38,646 nucleotides of DNA. It comes from Coptodactyla brooksi. Lineage: Eukaryota > Arthropoda > Insecta > Coleoptera > Scarabaeidae. The notes below the pieces were generated by a model. It ran no database searches. It was not told where the DNA came from and saw only the letters and a list, made by a program, of their open reading frames with translations. A program made the position numbers and the translations under genes. Positions 30,261-38,646 of the stretch are shown here, piece by piece. Location: contig JAWQRM010000027.1 of NCBI GenBank assembly GCA_033557675.1, positions 1 to 38,646 on the forward strand, in the 5' to 3' direction. Numbering within the stretch: position 1 is the first letter of the stretch; each line of letters opens with the position of its first letter.

Positions 30261-32045
30261 TTTGGTGTATCACGACTAGGGGCTATTTAAAGTAGGCTTT
30301 GCAATAGTTATATTTATTCAGGTTCTTTCTTTGTGAAATTATTTAAAAATTGTGTTTTAAATAATTTTAAAGTTAATATACAGGAAACGGGAAGTTGTAG
30401 TACGGTACTCTATACGTTTTTACTATTCAATTACTGTACATACCGAATTAAACTCATAATTTTCTTGAGATAACGATTTCGTTGGAATCTAATATCTGAA
30501 TCATGCTTCTTATCACTGCACTTGTTTGTTTGTAGACCTATCACTAATTAGTGAAAGTACAAAAAAAAATAACCAAAAAGACTACAGCGCATTAACTGTA
30601 GTATTATGAACTAAACGTGAGGTAACATTCTCTTCGCTAATTACCATATTGCATTATATCTACCGTTGGTTTTTATTGAATGCCCAAGTTACCATAATCC
30701 AGATCTAGCAGTATCTACTTTTTGGAATAGTTTGCATACATTATTTAAATGCAGTGCAGCTTATTATATAAAAGTAAATAATTGCGTGAACTTAAATCAT
30801 CAATATACTTCGATATATCGGTTAGTTCAAAAATATACTAACTCGTAATTCAACAACTCGTGAACTCAAATCGATGATATTTTAAGACAACTTACACAAA
30901 AGCTATACAATTATACCCATCCAATACTTATACCAATAAAATGAAGAAATTATAATTTCTTTTAAATTGTGGCAGTTATAAAATGGGAATTTTAATCTTC
31001 GGCAATATTTATTTACTACAAATAAAGATAAAAATAAAATATATATAACCCTAGCCAAAAGTTACTTCGATCTATAGAGTTTCCAATCAGAATATGTTGA
31101 TGGTTAAAGAAATTTTATCTTAATTTTGTATTTATTCCGCATTTTCAGATTAGAATTTCTTTTTATATTGCATACAAATGGATGGCAAAATCGAATACAT
31201 ATGTTAATATTTGTGCATAAAATTAATTTAGAACTAACGCCTTCTTATCATCAAGGGATGTCAATATATCGCTTGCAAATTTATAGTCAGTGTATGAAGC
31301 AGAAATGCTGTTTGTATAAAATTGAAGGAGAATAATATTGGTTTTAATTCCCTAGTTAATGAAGGAACAATAGTATATAACACATTATGCCAACTACGAG
31401 ATGCTTCGTAACTACCTATTGTTGCTTTGTTTTAGGTACAATTATGTACTATACGATATTGATGAACTTGTAGGAGTGTGTATTCTTATACAGTGATGAT
31501 ACCACTTATGGAATAAAATGATTTCTGGCGATATTTTAGAAAATTATGAAAAATTTTTATTCTCAAATTTACGTCTTTTGAATTAAAATTTCAATATGCA
31601 GAGTGATCCATGTATTAGCAGTAATAGATAGGTCATTTTTTAAATGGGCCACCCTGTCTATTTTTGTATTTTTGGATTTTACTTGATCATCTAATTTCAA
31701 CAACCTATAACACTTAGGGTTTAAATGATAAAGGTAATGGTTTCAAAGAGATTCAATGAAAACAAAAGTACAGCGAAAATGAACAGTTTTGAAATAAACA
31801 ATATTTTTCTACAGCGGTATTCGTTCTTTGCTTTAGCGTATTAAATTTTCAAAATATTCTCTATTGGCTTCTTGACAAAAACTTAAAATGTTCACATTCG
31901 GTTTTCTACAGTATTTTTTTGCAATTAAACAAAATCATCATATATAACCGAAATAGTAACTAGACGCGTGAGTCAGTAAGTATATGTCAATATTAACAGT
32001 TTATATCGTATGTTGAAAATGAACTTTGTGGTTAATTAAAAAAAT
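30261..32045. other. Long non-coding AT-rich stretch
   Basis: No gene. It contains one isolated 70-bp foldback cassette (31593-31662). Confidence 0.45.
31593..31662. repeat. Solo 70-bp foldback cassette
   Basis: The ends AATATGCAGAGTGATCC and GGGCCACCCTGTCTATT are imperfect inverted copies. Length and end sequence match the 72-bp cassettes inside repeat A (ends AATATACAGGGTGTTC), but here without repeat A around it. Confidence 0.5.
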
Positions 32046-32053
32046 CAAACTTT

Positions 32054-32893
32054 TTGGAAAAAAAATCAAATGAAAGTGCAACTGTGTCCAAAATTCATAC
32101 GCAATTCAGAGAACTTGGACATCTTAAACCATTAAAAAAGGAGCCTACTTTTGTAGACGATGGTATAAAGATAAATATTTTATTAAATGTACCAGAGAAT
32201 CAAATGTTAAGTTCACGTCAAATTGCAAAATGTTATCCATACAAAATGATGTTCACTCAGGAACTAACAGAAGACGACCCAGACCGTAGACTGCAGCTTT
32301 GCGAAGCAATGATGCCGAAGCCGGACATAAATGAGATAGCTCTTGTGAATATTCTGTTTTATGACGAATAAACTTTCACGTTGAATGGGGAAGTAAATCG
32401 GCAGAGCTGTAGATATTGGTCAGAACAGAATCCCCAGTGGATGCGTGAGATACATACCCAATATCCTGAAAAAGTAAAAGTTTCGGACCAATCGGATCAA
32501 TTTTTATTGAAGGAAATTTGACAGTAGACAAATTTACTTAGAGACGAAGTTGTTCCTGCTCTGGCAAACATATATCCAGATGCCATAGATCTGACCCTAC
32601 CAAATGGAAACGTTGGCTTCAACAAGACGGGGCAACGCCCCACTATGGTCTAGATCTAAATCTTTAGGAATAGATGGATTGGACGCAAAGGTACCATCCA
32701 TTATACCATTGAGTGACCAGCCAGATCACCAGATCTTAACATTTCGGATTTCTTTCTGTGGGGTTATCTCAAGAGCAAAGTGTATGCAACAAACCCAAAT
32801 AACATTGAGGATCTCAAAGATACAATACGCACAGAAATAGACCGAAATAATCTCATCAGCGGGAGAACGCGTCTACGTGAATTCATGCAGTAG
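32054..32893 (+). pseudogene. DUF4817-type mariner transposase, second copy
   Basis: Plus strand. ESATVSKIHTQFRELGHLKP and ENQMLSSRQIAKCYPYK (32060-32250) form the HTH linker. MMFTQELTEDDPDRRLQLCE (about 32246-32305) and NILFYDE with a stop then FTLNGEVNRQSCRYWSEQNP (32355-32430) match the first catalytic region (NILFTDExxFTxxGxxNxxNxxxWxxENP). WLQQDGATPHYGLDL (about 32613-32657) is the second, and SPDLNISDFFLWGYLKSKVY (about 32720-32780) is the third. The end is NIEDLKDTIRTEIDR with TRLREFMQ and TAG at about 32893. The acidic catalytic positions are visible, but stops and at least three frame shifts inactivate it. It is the best-preserved transposase sequence in the window. Inverted ends were not located. 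Confidence 0.9.
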
Positions 32894-32894
32894 C

Positions 32895-33370
32895 CACATC
32901 TGCTGATCATTTATTATTTGCAAATGTTTTTTTTTCCTGCAAGACTTACTCTTTGCAATGAAAGAAGATTCAATTTAATCGGTGCGCTAGATTCCTTATG
33001 ATAGTCGGGCCAGTTTTCAGGGCCGAGAAACGTATATGACCCCTTAAGATATAGCGAGTGTCCTCAAACCTTAGTCAAGTTCTCTGTTGTAAGCTACATC
33101 ATTATGTTAATAACACGCCTCGTGTGCAGCTAAGGCACACAGCCAAAGGGTGGCTGCATGAAAGGGCTCCTTATTCCGGAACGGGAAAAACGCCTTTGTG
33201 GAATTAGAAAAATGTGAATAACTATGTTTTTGATACAATATATTTAATATGATTGTATTGTGCTTCTTAATTGTATTCTCTGTTCTTGTAATGTTAAGTA
33301 CCTGTATTTTGTGTGTGTATGTGATCAACTATGTGAATCTATGAGAGTACAATCACCAATAAAAACAGAT
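32895..33370. other. Non-coding, no gene
   Basis: No recognisable element. The minus-strand frame at 33107-33328 has no family features. Confidence 0.4.
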
Positions 33371-33371
33371 A

Positions 33372-34875
33372 ATATCTTATAAGCGAACACCCCTCGTAAC
33401 CGAACAAATTTCCTATACATAAGTGTTTTGTTACGTTTTTAGTGCAAATTCTAAACCCTCTCTAGGTATGTAATACCCAAAAAAAGAATCGTAATAAATT
33501 CGGTGTTCCCCTTTTTGTAAGCTATTATGCTCAGTGTACGTGTTGTTTACTTTGCCCTTACTACTTTTACTCCTTTTGAATCAGTCGCAACTTGTACTTC
33601 GTAGCGCCACGTGCATACTAGAATGGCACTGTGAAAAGATATACTTTCATTGAACGAAAAAATTGAAATAATAATAATACGTTGGAGAAAGAAAAATTGT
33701 CAGTTCGTGAACTAGCGATAAGGTGAGGTATGTTATTTAGAAAAAATAAATATTTTTTCACATTTGTAAGTATTTTTGAAAATATTCAATATCGGGAAAA
33801 CACAGGCTGCAGAAATTTAAAAAAATAAAGAAAATATTTGCCGAAAATGGCAGTCTGCTACAAATATTCACCAGAAGAAAAGTTCTTAAACCTGAAGGTT
33901 CTCATATAGACAAAATGTACTTTAATTGGTTCACATATGCTAGAAGCCAGAAGATTCCCATTTTTGAATTAACAGTGAAAGCCAAGGCAAGAGAAATTGC
34001 TCACCAAATGGATGGCTACAGAAATGGCGTAGAAGACGTAACATTACTTTCAAACGTGTAGCTGGGGAAGCTTCAGATGTAAGTCAAGTAGACGTCTTGG
34101 GTATTCACCAGAGGATATTTACAATGCTGACGACAGTGGGATATTCTTCCGTGCTGTACCTGATACAATTTTCGACTTGAAATCTGACAAATGCATTGGT
34201 GGTAAGCTGACGAAGGAAAAATTCACTATTTTGTTTTGTGTAAACAGGGCAGGAAAAAAGAGATGTTGTTAGTTATTAGTAAAGCGGCTCGTTTTCGAGC
34301 ATTGAAAAATCTTTTAATTAAAGATCTACCAGCAAATTGGAAATCATGTCTGAATGGCTGCAGCAATTTGATAAGAAAATGAGATCACAGAAAGTAAAAG
34401 CTCTTTTATTGTTGGATAATGCAGCATCTCATCCTAGAGATTTGAATTTAACGAATGTTAATATAGTTTTTTATCTACAAACACAAATGCGGTATGTCAA
34501 CTATTGGAACAGGGCATAATCCAAAATCTCAAGGTTCATCACAGAGGCTTTATATTGAAGCACATTAGCAAAAATGGATGCAGCTAATTCAGCATCACAG
34601 CTGGCAAGATATTGCTACGAAATGTTTTAGCATAGATTAAAATAAGATACCGCGGAAGTTGTAAGGAATTGCGGGTTACTATTAGAAGTTCAACGTCGAA
34701 ACTCCGTCCGAAGAAGGAAGACATCAACGGAATTTACGAAAATACTGTTTCCTATTAATTACTTTAAAAATGCACGTCAAGTAAAGAATGTTCTTTCGAG
34801 CCATCTCATAAGCGGACATCTTCCGGACGAACACACTGGGACCATGAGTGTCCGTTTATGAGTTTTCACTATATA
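33372..34875 (+). mobile_element. Tigger/pogo-type DNA transposon
   Basis: The left end cttataagcgaacaccc (from 33375) resembles the inverted right end aaactcataaacggacactc (minus strand, 34862-34843). Just inside the right end, atctcataagcggacatctt (34804-34823) is a second version of the same motif. It encloses a pogo-type transposase pseudogene in the same order and orientation. TA-rich flanks (TATATATATA after 34870) fit a TA target. Confidence 0.72.
33640..34600 (+). pseudogene. Tigger/pogo transposase (CENP-B HTH plus DDE_1)
   Basis: The N-terminal HTH is legible as TLEKEKLSVRELAIR (33680-33725) and GKTQAAEI (33798-33820). The second, CENP-B-type HTH is HIDKMYFNWFTYARSQKIP then VKAKAREIAHQM (33905-34010). 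The DDE_1 domain is ITFKRVAGEASDVSQVDVLG, SPEDIYNADDSGIFFRAVPD (first catalytic Asp, about 34107-34165), GKLTKEKFTILFCVN, then after a stop MSEWLQQFDKKMRSQKVKAL and LLLDNAASHP (second catalytic Asp, about 34415-34437), then VNIVFYLQT and LEQGIIQNLK. In intact relatives the last part reads FLPPNTTSxxQPxDQGVI; here it is partly deleted. Several frameshifts, so inactive. Confidence 0.9.
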
Positions 34876-34879
34876 TATA

Positions 34880-35735
34880 TAAGATATTATAATTATTATT
34901 ATTATAATCACCAAAAGTGATTGTCTAGATCTATTATTTTATAATAAATTTCAGTCCATATTTACGGTGAATTTCTTAGAATTCCACGCGTCATATGTAT
35001 TCTATGTTTCTGAAAATAATAGCATAAATATCAATAAATCCAACCGAGACTCTACTACTACCGTAATAAAGACCGCAAAACTCTCATCGTAAACCCTGCT
35101 TTTTGATTCAAGATAGCCCTCCAATCTCACTTTCTCCTTTTGGCATCGAGTAAACTAAGAAAATCGATCGTTCTCCTGAATATCTTGGCACCCAGTTGAC
35201 CTACTGGCATCGCAACGTTGGCCGTCTGCCTCCTGTATGTTATGGAGGACATAACAGCTGTACTAAGTTCACTTCAACTCCCCTACAAATTCGATAAAGC
35301 ACACGTCGATGGTTGGTAGGCTCATAAAAATTAGGGTAAATTAAAATTATGCGTAATCCTTTTTTCCTTTTTTTATCAGACGAGGGTCGCGGAATGGTTA
35401 ATCGCAGGGGAGTTAATCTAAATTGAACGAAATTAATTTCGTTACGACTTTAACTCGGCTGTTTATTATTTTTTGTTGCCCTTTCTGCTCTTCTCAATTT
35501 ATGTCTAGTATAATAAAAAATCGACGTGTTTATTCTGAAACATTCGCAGAGACCGAATTGAATTGGGGTTTAAAGTTTGTAACGGGAACTCTCCGATAAG
35601 CACAGTAGGTATGAAAGTTCAAAACTTTCCATGAAATCCTCAGTATTAATTATAATGTTAAATATTAATATATGAGTAATATATTAACATAAAAACACCT
35701 CTGCAAAAAGGTGTAATTATGAAGTATTATACACC
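34880..35735. other. Non-coding, no gene
   Basis: No recognisable element. Includes a small palindrome TGTTATG/CATAACA at 35239-35257. Confidence 0.4.
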
Positions 35736-35739
35736 TTAC

Positions 35740-35960
35740 TAATTGGGAGCTGACAGTCGCCATTGCGTAATTGGAAACGTTTCGCCATTCTGTTTACTGA
35801 TGACATTTCCACACGCACTGGAGGTGCCGACTTGGTCGGCAATACGTACGTCAAGCAAACTAAACTTTTCGGTTTTGTTGCAGTGGTGGCAATTGTTTAT
35901 ACTTTGTTACTAAGCCAAAGGTTCCAAAAATCCTCAACACCATTAAATATTTACTAACAG
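35740..35960 (+). repeat. PLE terminal repeat, single copy
   Basis: Aligns with both arms of the palindrome at 8359-8555, including acttttcggttttg, cagtggtggcaattgttta and ctttgttactaagccaaagg, and with 2563-2640 through acgtacgtc. The 64-codon frame in it is not a gene. Confidence 0.82.
35797..35852 (+). ncRNA. Hammerhead-ribozyme-like core
   Basis: A perfect 6-bp stem GCCGAC/GTCGGC with loop TTG (35826-35840) is followed by aatacgtacgtc (35841-35852). This is the place of GAAAC, with a self-complementary ACGT/ACGT stem III and an intact GUC triplet. The GAAA box has decayed to AATA. The 5' core aligned to the other copies is CTGGAGG (35818-35824); an intact CTGATGA also lies 21 bp upstream at 35797-35803. 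Confidence 0.45.
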
Positions 35961-36465
35961 ATTCCAAAGGAATCTAGTAATTTCAGCAACTTTAGAAATT
36001 TGAAACTGATACGATTACATCAAGTTTTTGACTAACGAGTCTGTTGTCGCAATCGCTCATAAATTATCTGTTGAAAATTTAAAGTAAGATAATGTTTGTG
36101 GTATTCAATATAAAGTTAGCAATAATGATAATATTAATGGAAGTATCATGCTTTTATTATGCATTATGGAATGCACATCATGTAGCTACAGAATCATTAC
36201 TGAGTGTTAGATAATCGGTTTGCTAGGACCATTGTGGACTTGACCGCTACGTATAAGGTAAATTGCGCATATGTAGTGCGGTAATTAATTTCAAGCGAAC
36301 ACAACCACAGAAATGTATGTATGTATTTTCAAGGCCTGTGTATACGGCGAAGGGCAGTAACAAACTTGGCAACTTATTATGCCCAGGCGGGGCACTAGTT
36401 CATATACACGAAGTTCCGTCGGGGTCCAATCAATATTAAACACAATAAGCGAACGTTTCGACTGA
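35961..36465. other. Non-coding, no gene
   Basis: No recognisable element. Confidence 0.4.
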
Positions 36466-36469
36466 CTCC

Positions 36470-36690
36470 AGACGAATCGCGCTGGCCACGGATCGTTCCC
36501 GGCCTCTGCATTAAATTGTATCAAAATCGCCCTGTAATGCGCCCCCGTTTACGCTAGCAATTAAATTACGGCGGACCTTTGTACCGTAATCGATTCACGA
36601 CGAGATGTGCCCATCAGATTATAGAGCGCGAGGTGTACGGGCAGCTACTGTCAGATAATTCCTGTATCCGCCTAAAATATGCCTAATAGG
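36470..36690. other. Candidate conserved non-coding segment
   Basis: GC- and CpG-richer than its surroundings and repeat-free, with words gcaattaaattacggcgg, ccgtaatcgattcacg and agattatagagcgcgagg. Possible regulatory DNA; inference only. Confidence 0.25.
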
Positions 36691-36793
36691 ATAAGTAAGT
36701 TATGAAGTGGGCGCTGAAAAGTCGTTTATTTAATGGCTAGCTAGTGTAACGCATTTTGGGTTATCGATGTAAGAGCAATGTTGATAACAGAAG

Positions 36794-36829
36794 AGTATAG
36801 AAGAGTAACTTTTTCTCCTCTTCTATACT
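36794..36829. repeat. Perfect 12-bp inverted repeat
   Basis: AGTATAGAAGAG (36794-36805) and its exact complement (36818-36829) with a pyrimidine-rich 12-nt loop. Confidence 0.9.
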
Positions 36830-36917
36830 GCAGAAAGCCATTGTGAAAATTCTAATATTTACCTTAAATAACGAGAATTTTATTCTAAATCATCGAACAC
36901 ATAACGCAATCTATCAA

Positions 36918-36933
36918 ACACACACACACACAC
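36918..36933. repeat. (CA)n microsatellite
   Basis: Short CA repeat. Confidence 0.9.
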
Positions 36934-37762
36934 GGTTAAATATACCGAACATTGGATTTGACACATTGCTGATAATAATGAGAATGATGAAAAAAATTTT
37001 TTAAACACAGGGGTTCTTTACACTAAGCACATGTTATAATAACTATATCCCCCCAACCCAAATATCACATGTTGGTTCCTCACTTGAAAAGCAAACCTCC
37101 ACTGGATTTTCAAATTGTTCTGGTCTCTCCTCTGTACATATACTTGCAAACCACGCATATTTAAAAACATTCATAAATCATATTGGTAAGGAATAACTTG
37201 ATCATAGAATCTTCTAATAAAATTTTTCCATATTCTAAAGCCAAACACGTCTAGAGGCTGTGTTTGACCTGTTCTCCCTGCAGGTATAGACAAATTTTTC
37301 AAATTAATGTCTGACGGAGTTACTTTACCAATACTGTCAGTATAGTGGCCGCTCCAACAATTTAATAATAGTAATGAATTGGATCAAGTATTTGGAAAAT
37401 ATACGTTTTGTAGCCTATTCTTCATGTAATCTGAAGTTAGTTTTCCAGACTTTGATGCCAAAACGAATATTTTATCTACTTTGAACATTGTATTTACTAC
37501 CCTCAGTCCAAAGGTGACAGAGGCATCTTTTAACACAATTAAAAGTGGACATGTATATGATGAGTTTAATTGTGTAGCCATGTGTTGTAGTTAACACCGA
37601 CTGGACTACACTTTCTACGGTTTTAAGGCCTAACTCACTTAAAGTCCGTCCTGAATTGAATTCCAATTTGAAACCGCTCTGATCTGAATTATAGGGCCAT
37701 ATATTTGGACTTGTTGCTTTGCCTCTTTTACAAATTCTTTAGTTAGTGTTTTTACACGGTCG

Positions 37763-37808
37763 ACATTTAGAATTCGTTTTTTAGAAATAAAAAACGAATT
37801 CTAAATGT
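37763..37808. repeat. Perfect 21-bp hairpin (loop GAAA)
   Basis: Arm acatttagaattcgttttt plus ta (37763-37783) and its exact complement (37788-37808) around a 4-nt loop, inside the pogo-like pseudogene. Confidence 0.92.
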
Positions 37809-37809
37809 T

Positions 37810-37880
37810 AAAGGTGTTAAACAATTCAAAGGTGTTAAACAATTCAATTAAACAATGTTAAAGAATTCTAAATGTTAAAT
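37810..37880. repeat. Tandem 18-bp duplications
   Basis: aaaggtgttaaacaattc occurs twice without mismatch (37810-37827 and 37828-37845), followed by a degenerate third unit and a second copy of aattctaaatgttaaa (37864-37879) that repeats part of the neighbouring hairpin arm. Confidence 0.9.
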
Positions 37881-38375
37881 GTAAAAGGTTCTAAGTAAAA
37901 TTTTTAGAAATTTTGTAATTTTTCTGCTCACCAATCTAATTACTGTTTTAAAGTGTTGAACCCAGTTATGAAATGCTATGAACTGTTGATAAGATATTTT
38001 TTTTTAATTTCTAGCTTGTATAGCCCATCTGCGGATATTGATGACATGTAATTTCTGCCAATTTTTCTTGTCTTGACCGTTTTCCTTCAATATATTTCGC
38101 CATCTATATAATTGTCTCGCAGATTACTTATCTACGTTTCACGGTTTCTAATTTCAAATATCCTTTTTTTGCCATTTGTAAAGTAATTTACTGCCGCCAA
38201 TTTATAATCGTAATCGATGTCGTCCTTCAAAAGACAATGATCTTCTGCTAAATTTTCGTTTGTTTCCTCGCTTTCAATAATACAGTGACCGTCATTAATT
38301 GTGGCAGATGTGTCGAAGTCTAACACAGTCTCGTCTTCAATTTGCATGTTATAATCCTCCATACTTTCCATTAAA

Positions 38376-38646
38376 TACTTTCCATGTCGGGAATATTCAG
38401 CAACTAAAAATACTTAGCAGCAGGTTTACAACGTTAAATGGATTGATTAGAACCATTGTTTCTGTCTGTTGTTTTGAAACTGAAATCTGCCAAGTAGCCA
38501 CCACATGTACATGTACTAGGTGGACAAGCTAAATTTAACATGGATCGTAGTTGTATAATGTTACGGTGAACTCATGCCAAACTTTTCTTAAAAGCGACTG
38601 AAATAACCCCACATCTTATAAGGACTCGGTTACTGATACATACAAT
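38376..38646. other. Non-coding, no gene
   Basis: Sequence upstream (in minus-strand sense) of the pogo-like N-terminus. No inverted end was recognised. Confidence 0.35.

Larger units (their letters stand above)
37050..38375 (-). pseudogene. pogo-like DDE_1 transposase
   Basis: Minus strand. An acidic N-terminus (MESMEDYNMQIEDETVLDFD, 38371 down) leads into DYDYKLAAVNYFTNGKKRIF and LETVKRR, then EGKRSRQEKLAEI and INIRRWAIQARN (about 38045-38010), matching an insect family with YKxxAVxYWxxGKKxxxSFxxVxxRFRxV and DIDLRRWAIxA. After a gap filled with local repeats, NVDRVKTLTKEFVKEA (about 37770-37720), YNSDQSGFKLEFNSGRTLS (first catalytic Asp), VVQSV, then LLIVLKDASVTFGLRVVNTM with FVLASKSGKLTSDYMKN (37525-37420), LLLLNCWSGHYTDSIGKVTP (second catalytic Asp read as Asn) and IPAGRTGQTQPLDVFGFRIW then KNFIRRF (37300-37210). 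The D-to-N change, frameshifts and deletions make it inactive. Confidence 0.82.

Noticed and set aside
30666..31335. Two plus-strand frames of 60-69 codons
   Set aside because: They are AT-rich and leucine/isoleucine/tyrosine-rich, with no motif. Consistent with chance.
1..38646. Search for CRISPR arrays, operons, rRNA, phage or toxin systems
   Set aside because: No regularly spaced repeats, no gene clusters and no rRNA-like sequence were seen. All recognised coding sequence is from eukaryotic transposons.

Overview
The window looks like AT-rich, repeat-dense DNA from an animal nuclear genome, most likely an insect or another arthropod. The evidence is the mix of decayed transposons: a GIY-YIG Penelope-like element (PLE), jockey/R1/RTE-like LINEs, three copies of one TTAA-flanked piggyBac family, four kinds of Tc1/mariner transposase, a ZBED5-type hAT, a Tigger/pogo element and a second pogo-like DDE_1 transposase. 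No host protein-coding gene could be recognised. Every convincing coding stretch is transposon-derived and broken by stops, frameshifts or deletions. No operons, CRISPR arrays, rRNA or intact tRNA were seen.

Layout, left to right: a minus-strand LINE reverse transcriptase fragment (61-536); a plus-strand PLE (about 580-2310) with its terminal-repeat debris (to about 2640, again near 2940); an unclassified minus-strand coding-like block (3155-3990); piggyBac copy 1 (4188-5288) holding a nested repeat called 'repeat A' here; a long desert (5289-8330) with a regulatory-looking patch at 7440-7760; a head-to-head palindrome of PLE terminal repeats (8359-8555); a second LINE fragment (9170-10060); a deleted mariner (10640-11145); repeat A copy 2 (11825-12612); piggyBac copy 2 (14235-15439, minus); a tRNA-like sequence (16087-16164); a GVQW3/SETMAR-type mariner (17529-18145, minus); piggyBac copy 3 (19503-20881); a hairpin-rich segment (20903-21090); a LINE (22614-24424) split by repeat A copy 3; a DUF4817-type mariner with both inverted repeats (24602-25752); a hAT (26365-27640); a jockey 3' end (27960-28185); a MITE-like element (29031-29576); a second DUF4817-type mariner (32054-32893); a Tigger element (33372-34875); another PLE terminal repeat (35740-35960); and a pogo-like transposase (37050-38375, minus).

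Between the repeats lie several short segments that are richer in G, C and CpG, lack recognisable repeats and contain many homeodomain-type ATTA/TAAT words (near 7440, 13380, 16690, 18330, 21560, 29820 and 36470). They could be conserved non-coding regulatory DNA in a gene desert, but that is inference until checked by cross-species alignment.

The most interesting signals are: (1) hammerhead-ribozyme-like cores in at least four copies of a PLE terminal repeat, two of them forming a near-perfect palindrome; (2) a 0.8-1 kb unnamed repeat family (repeat A) that carries tiny 70-86 bp foldback cassettes, also found alone elsewhere; (3) a protein-like block at 3155-3990 that I could not assign; and (4) several perfect long hairpins, including a 21-bp one beside tandem 18-bp duplications. 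I did not find a new multi-gene system.
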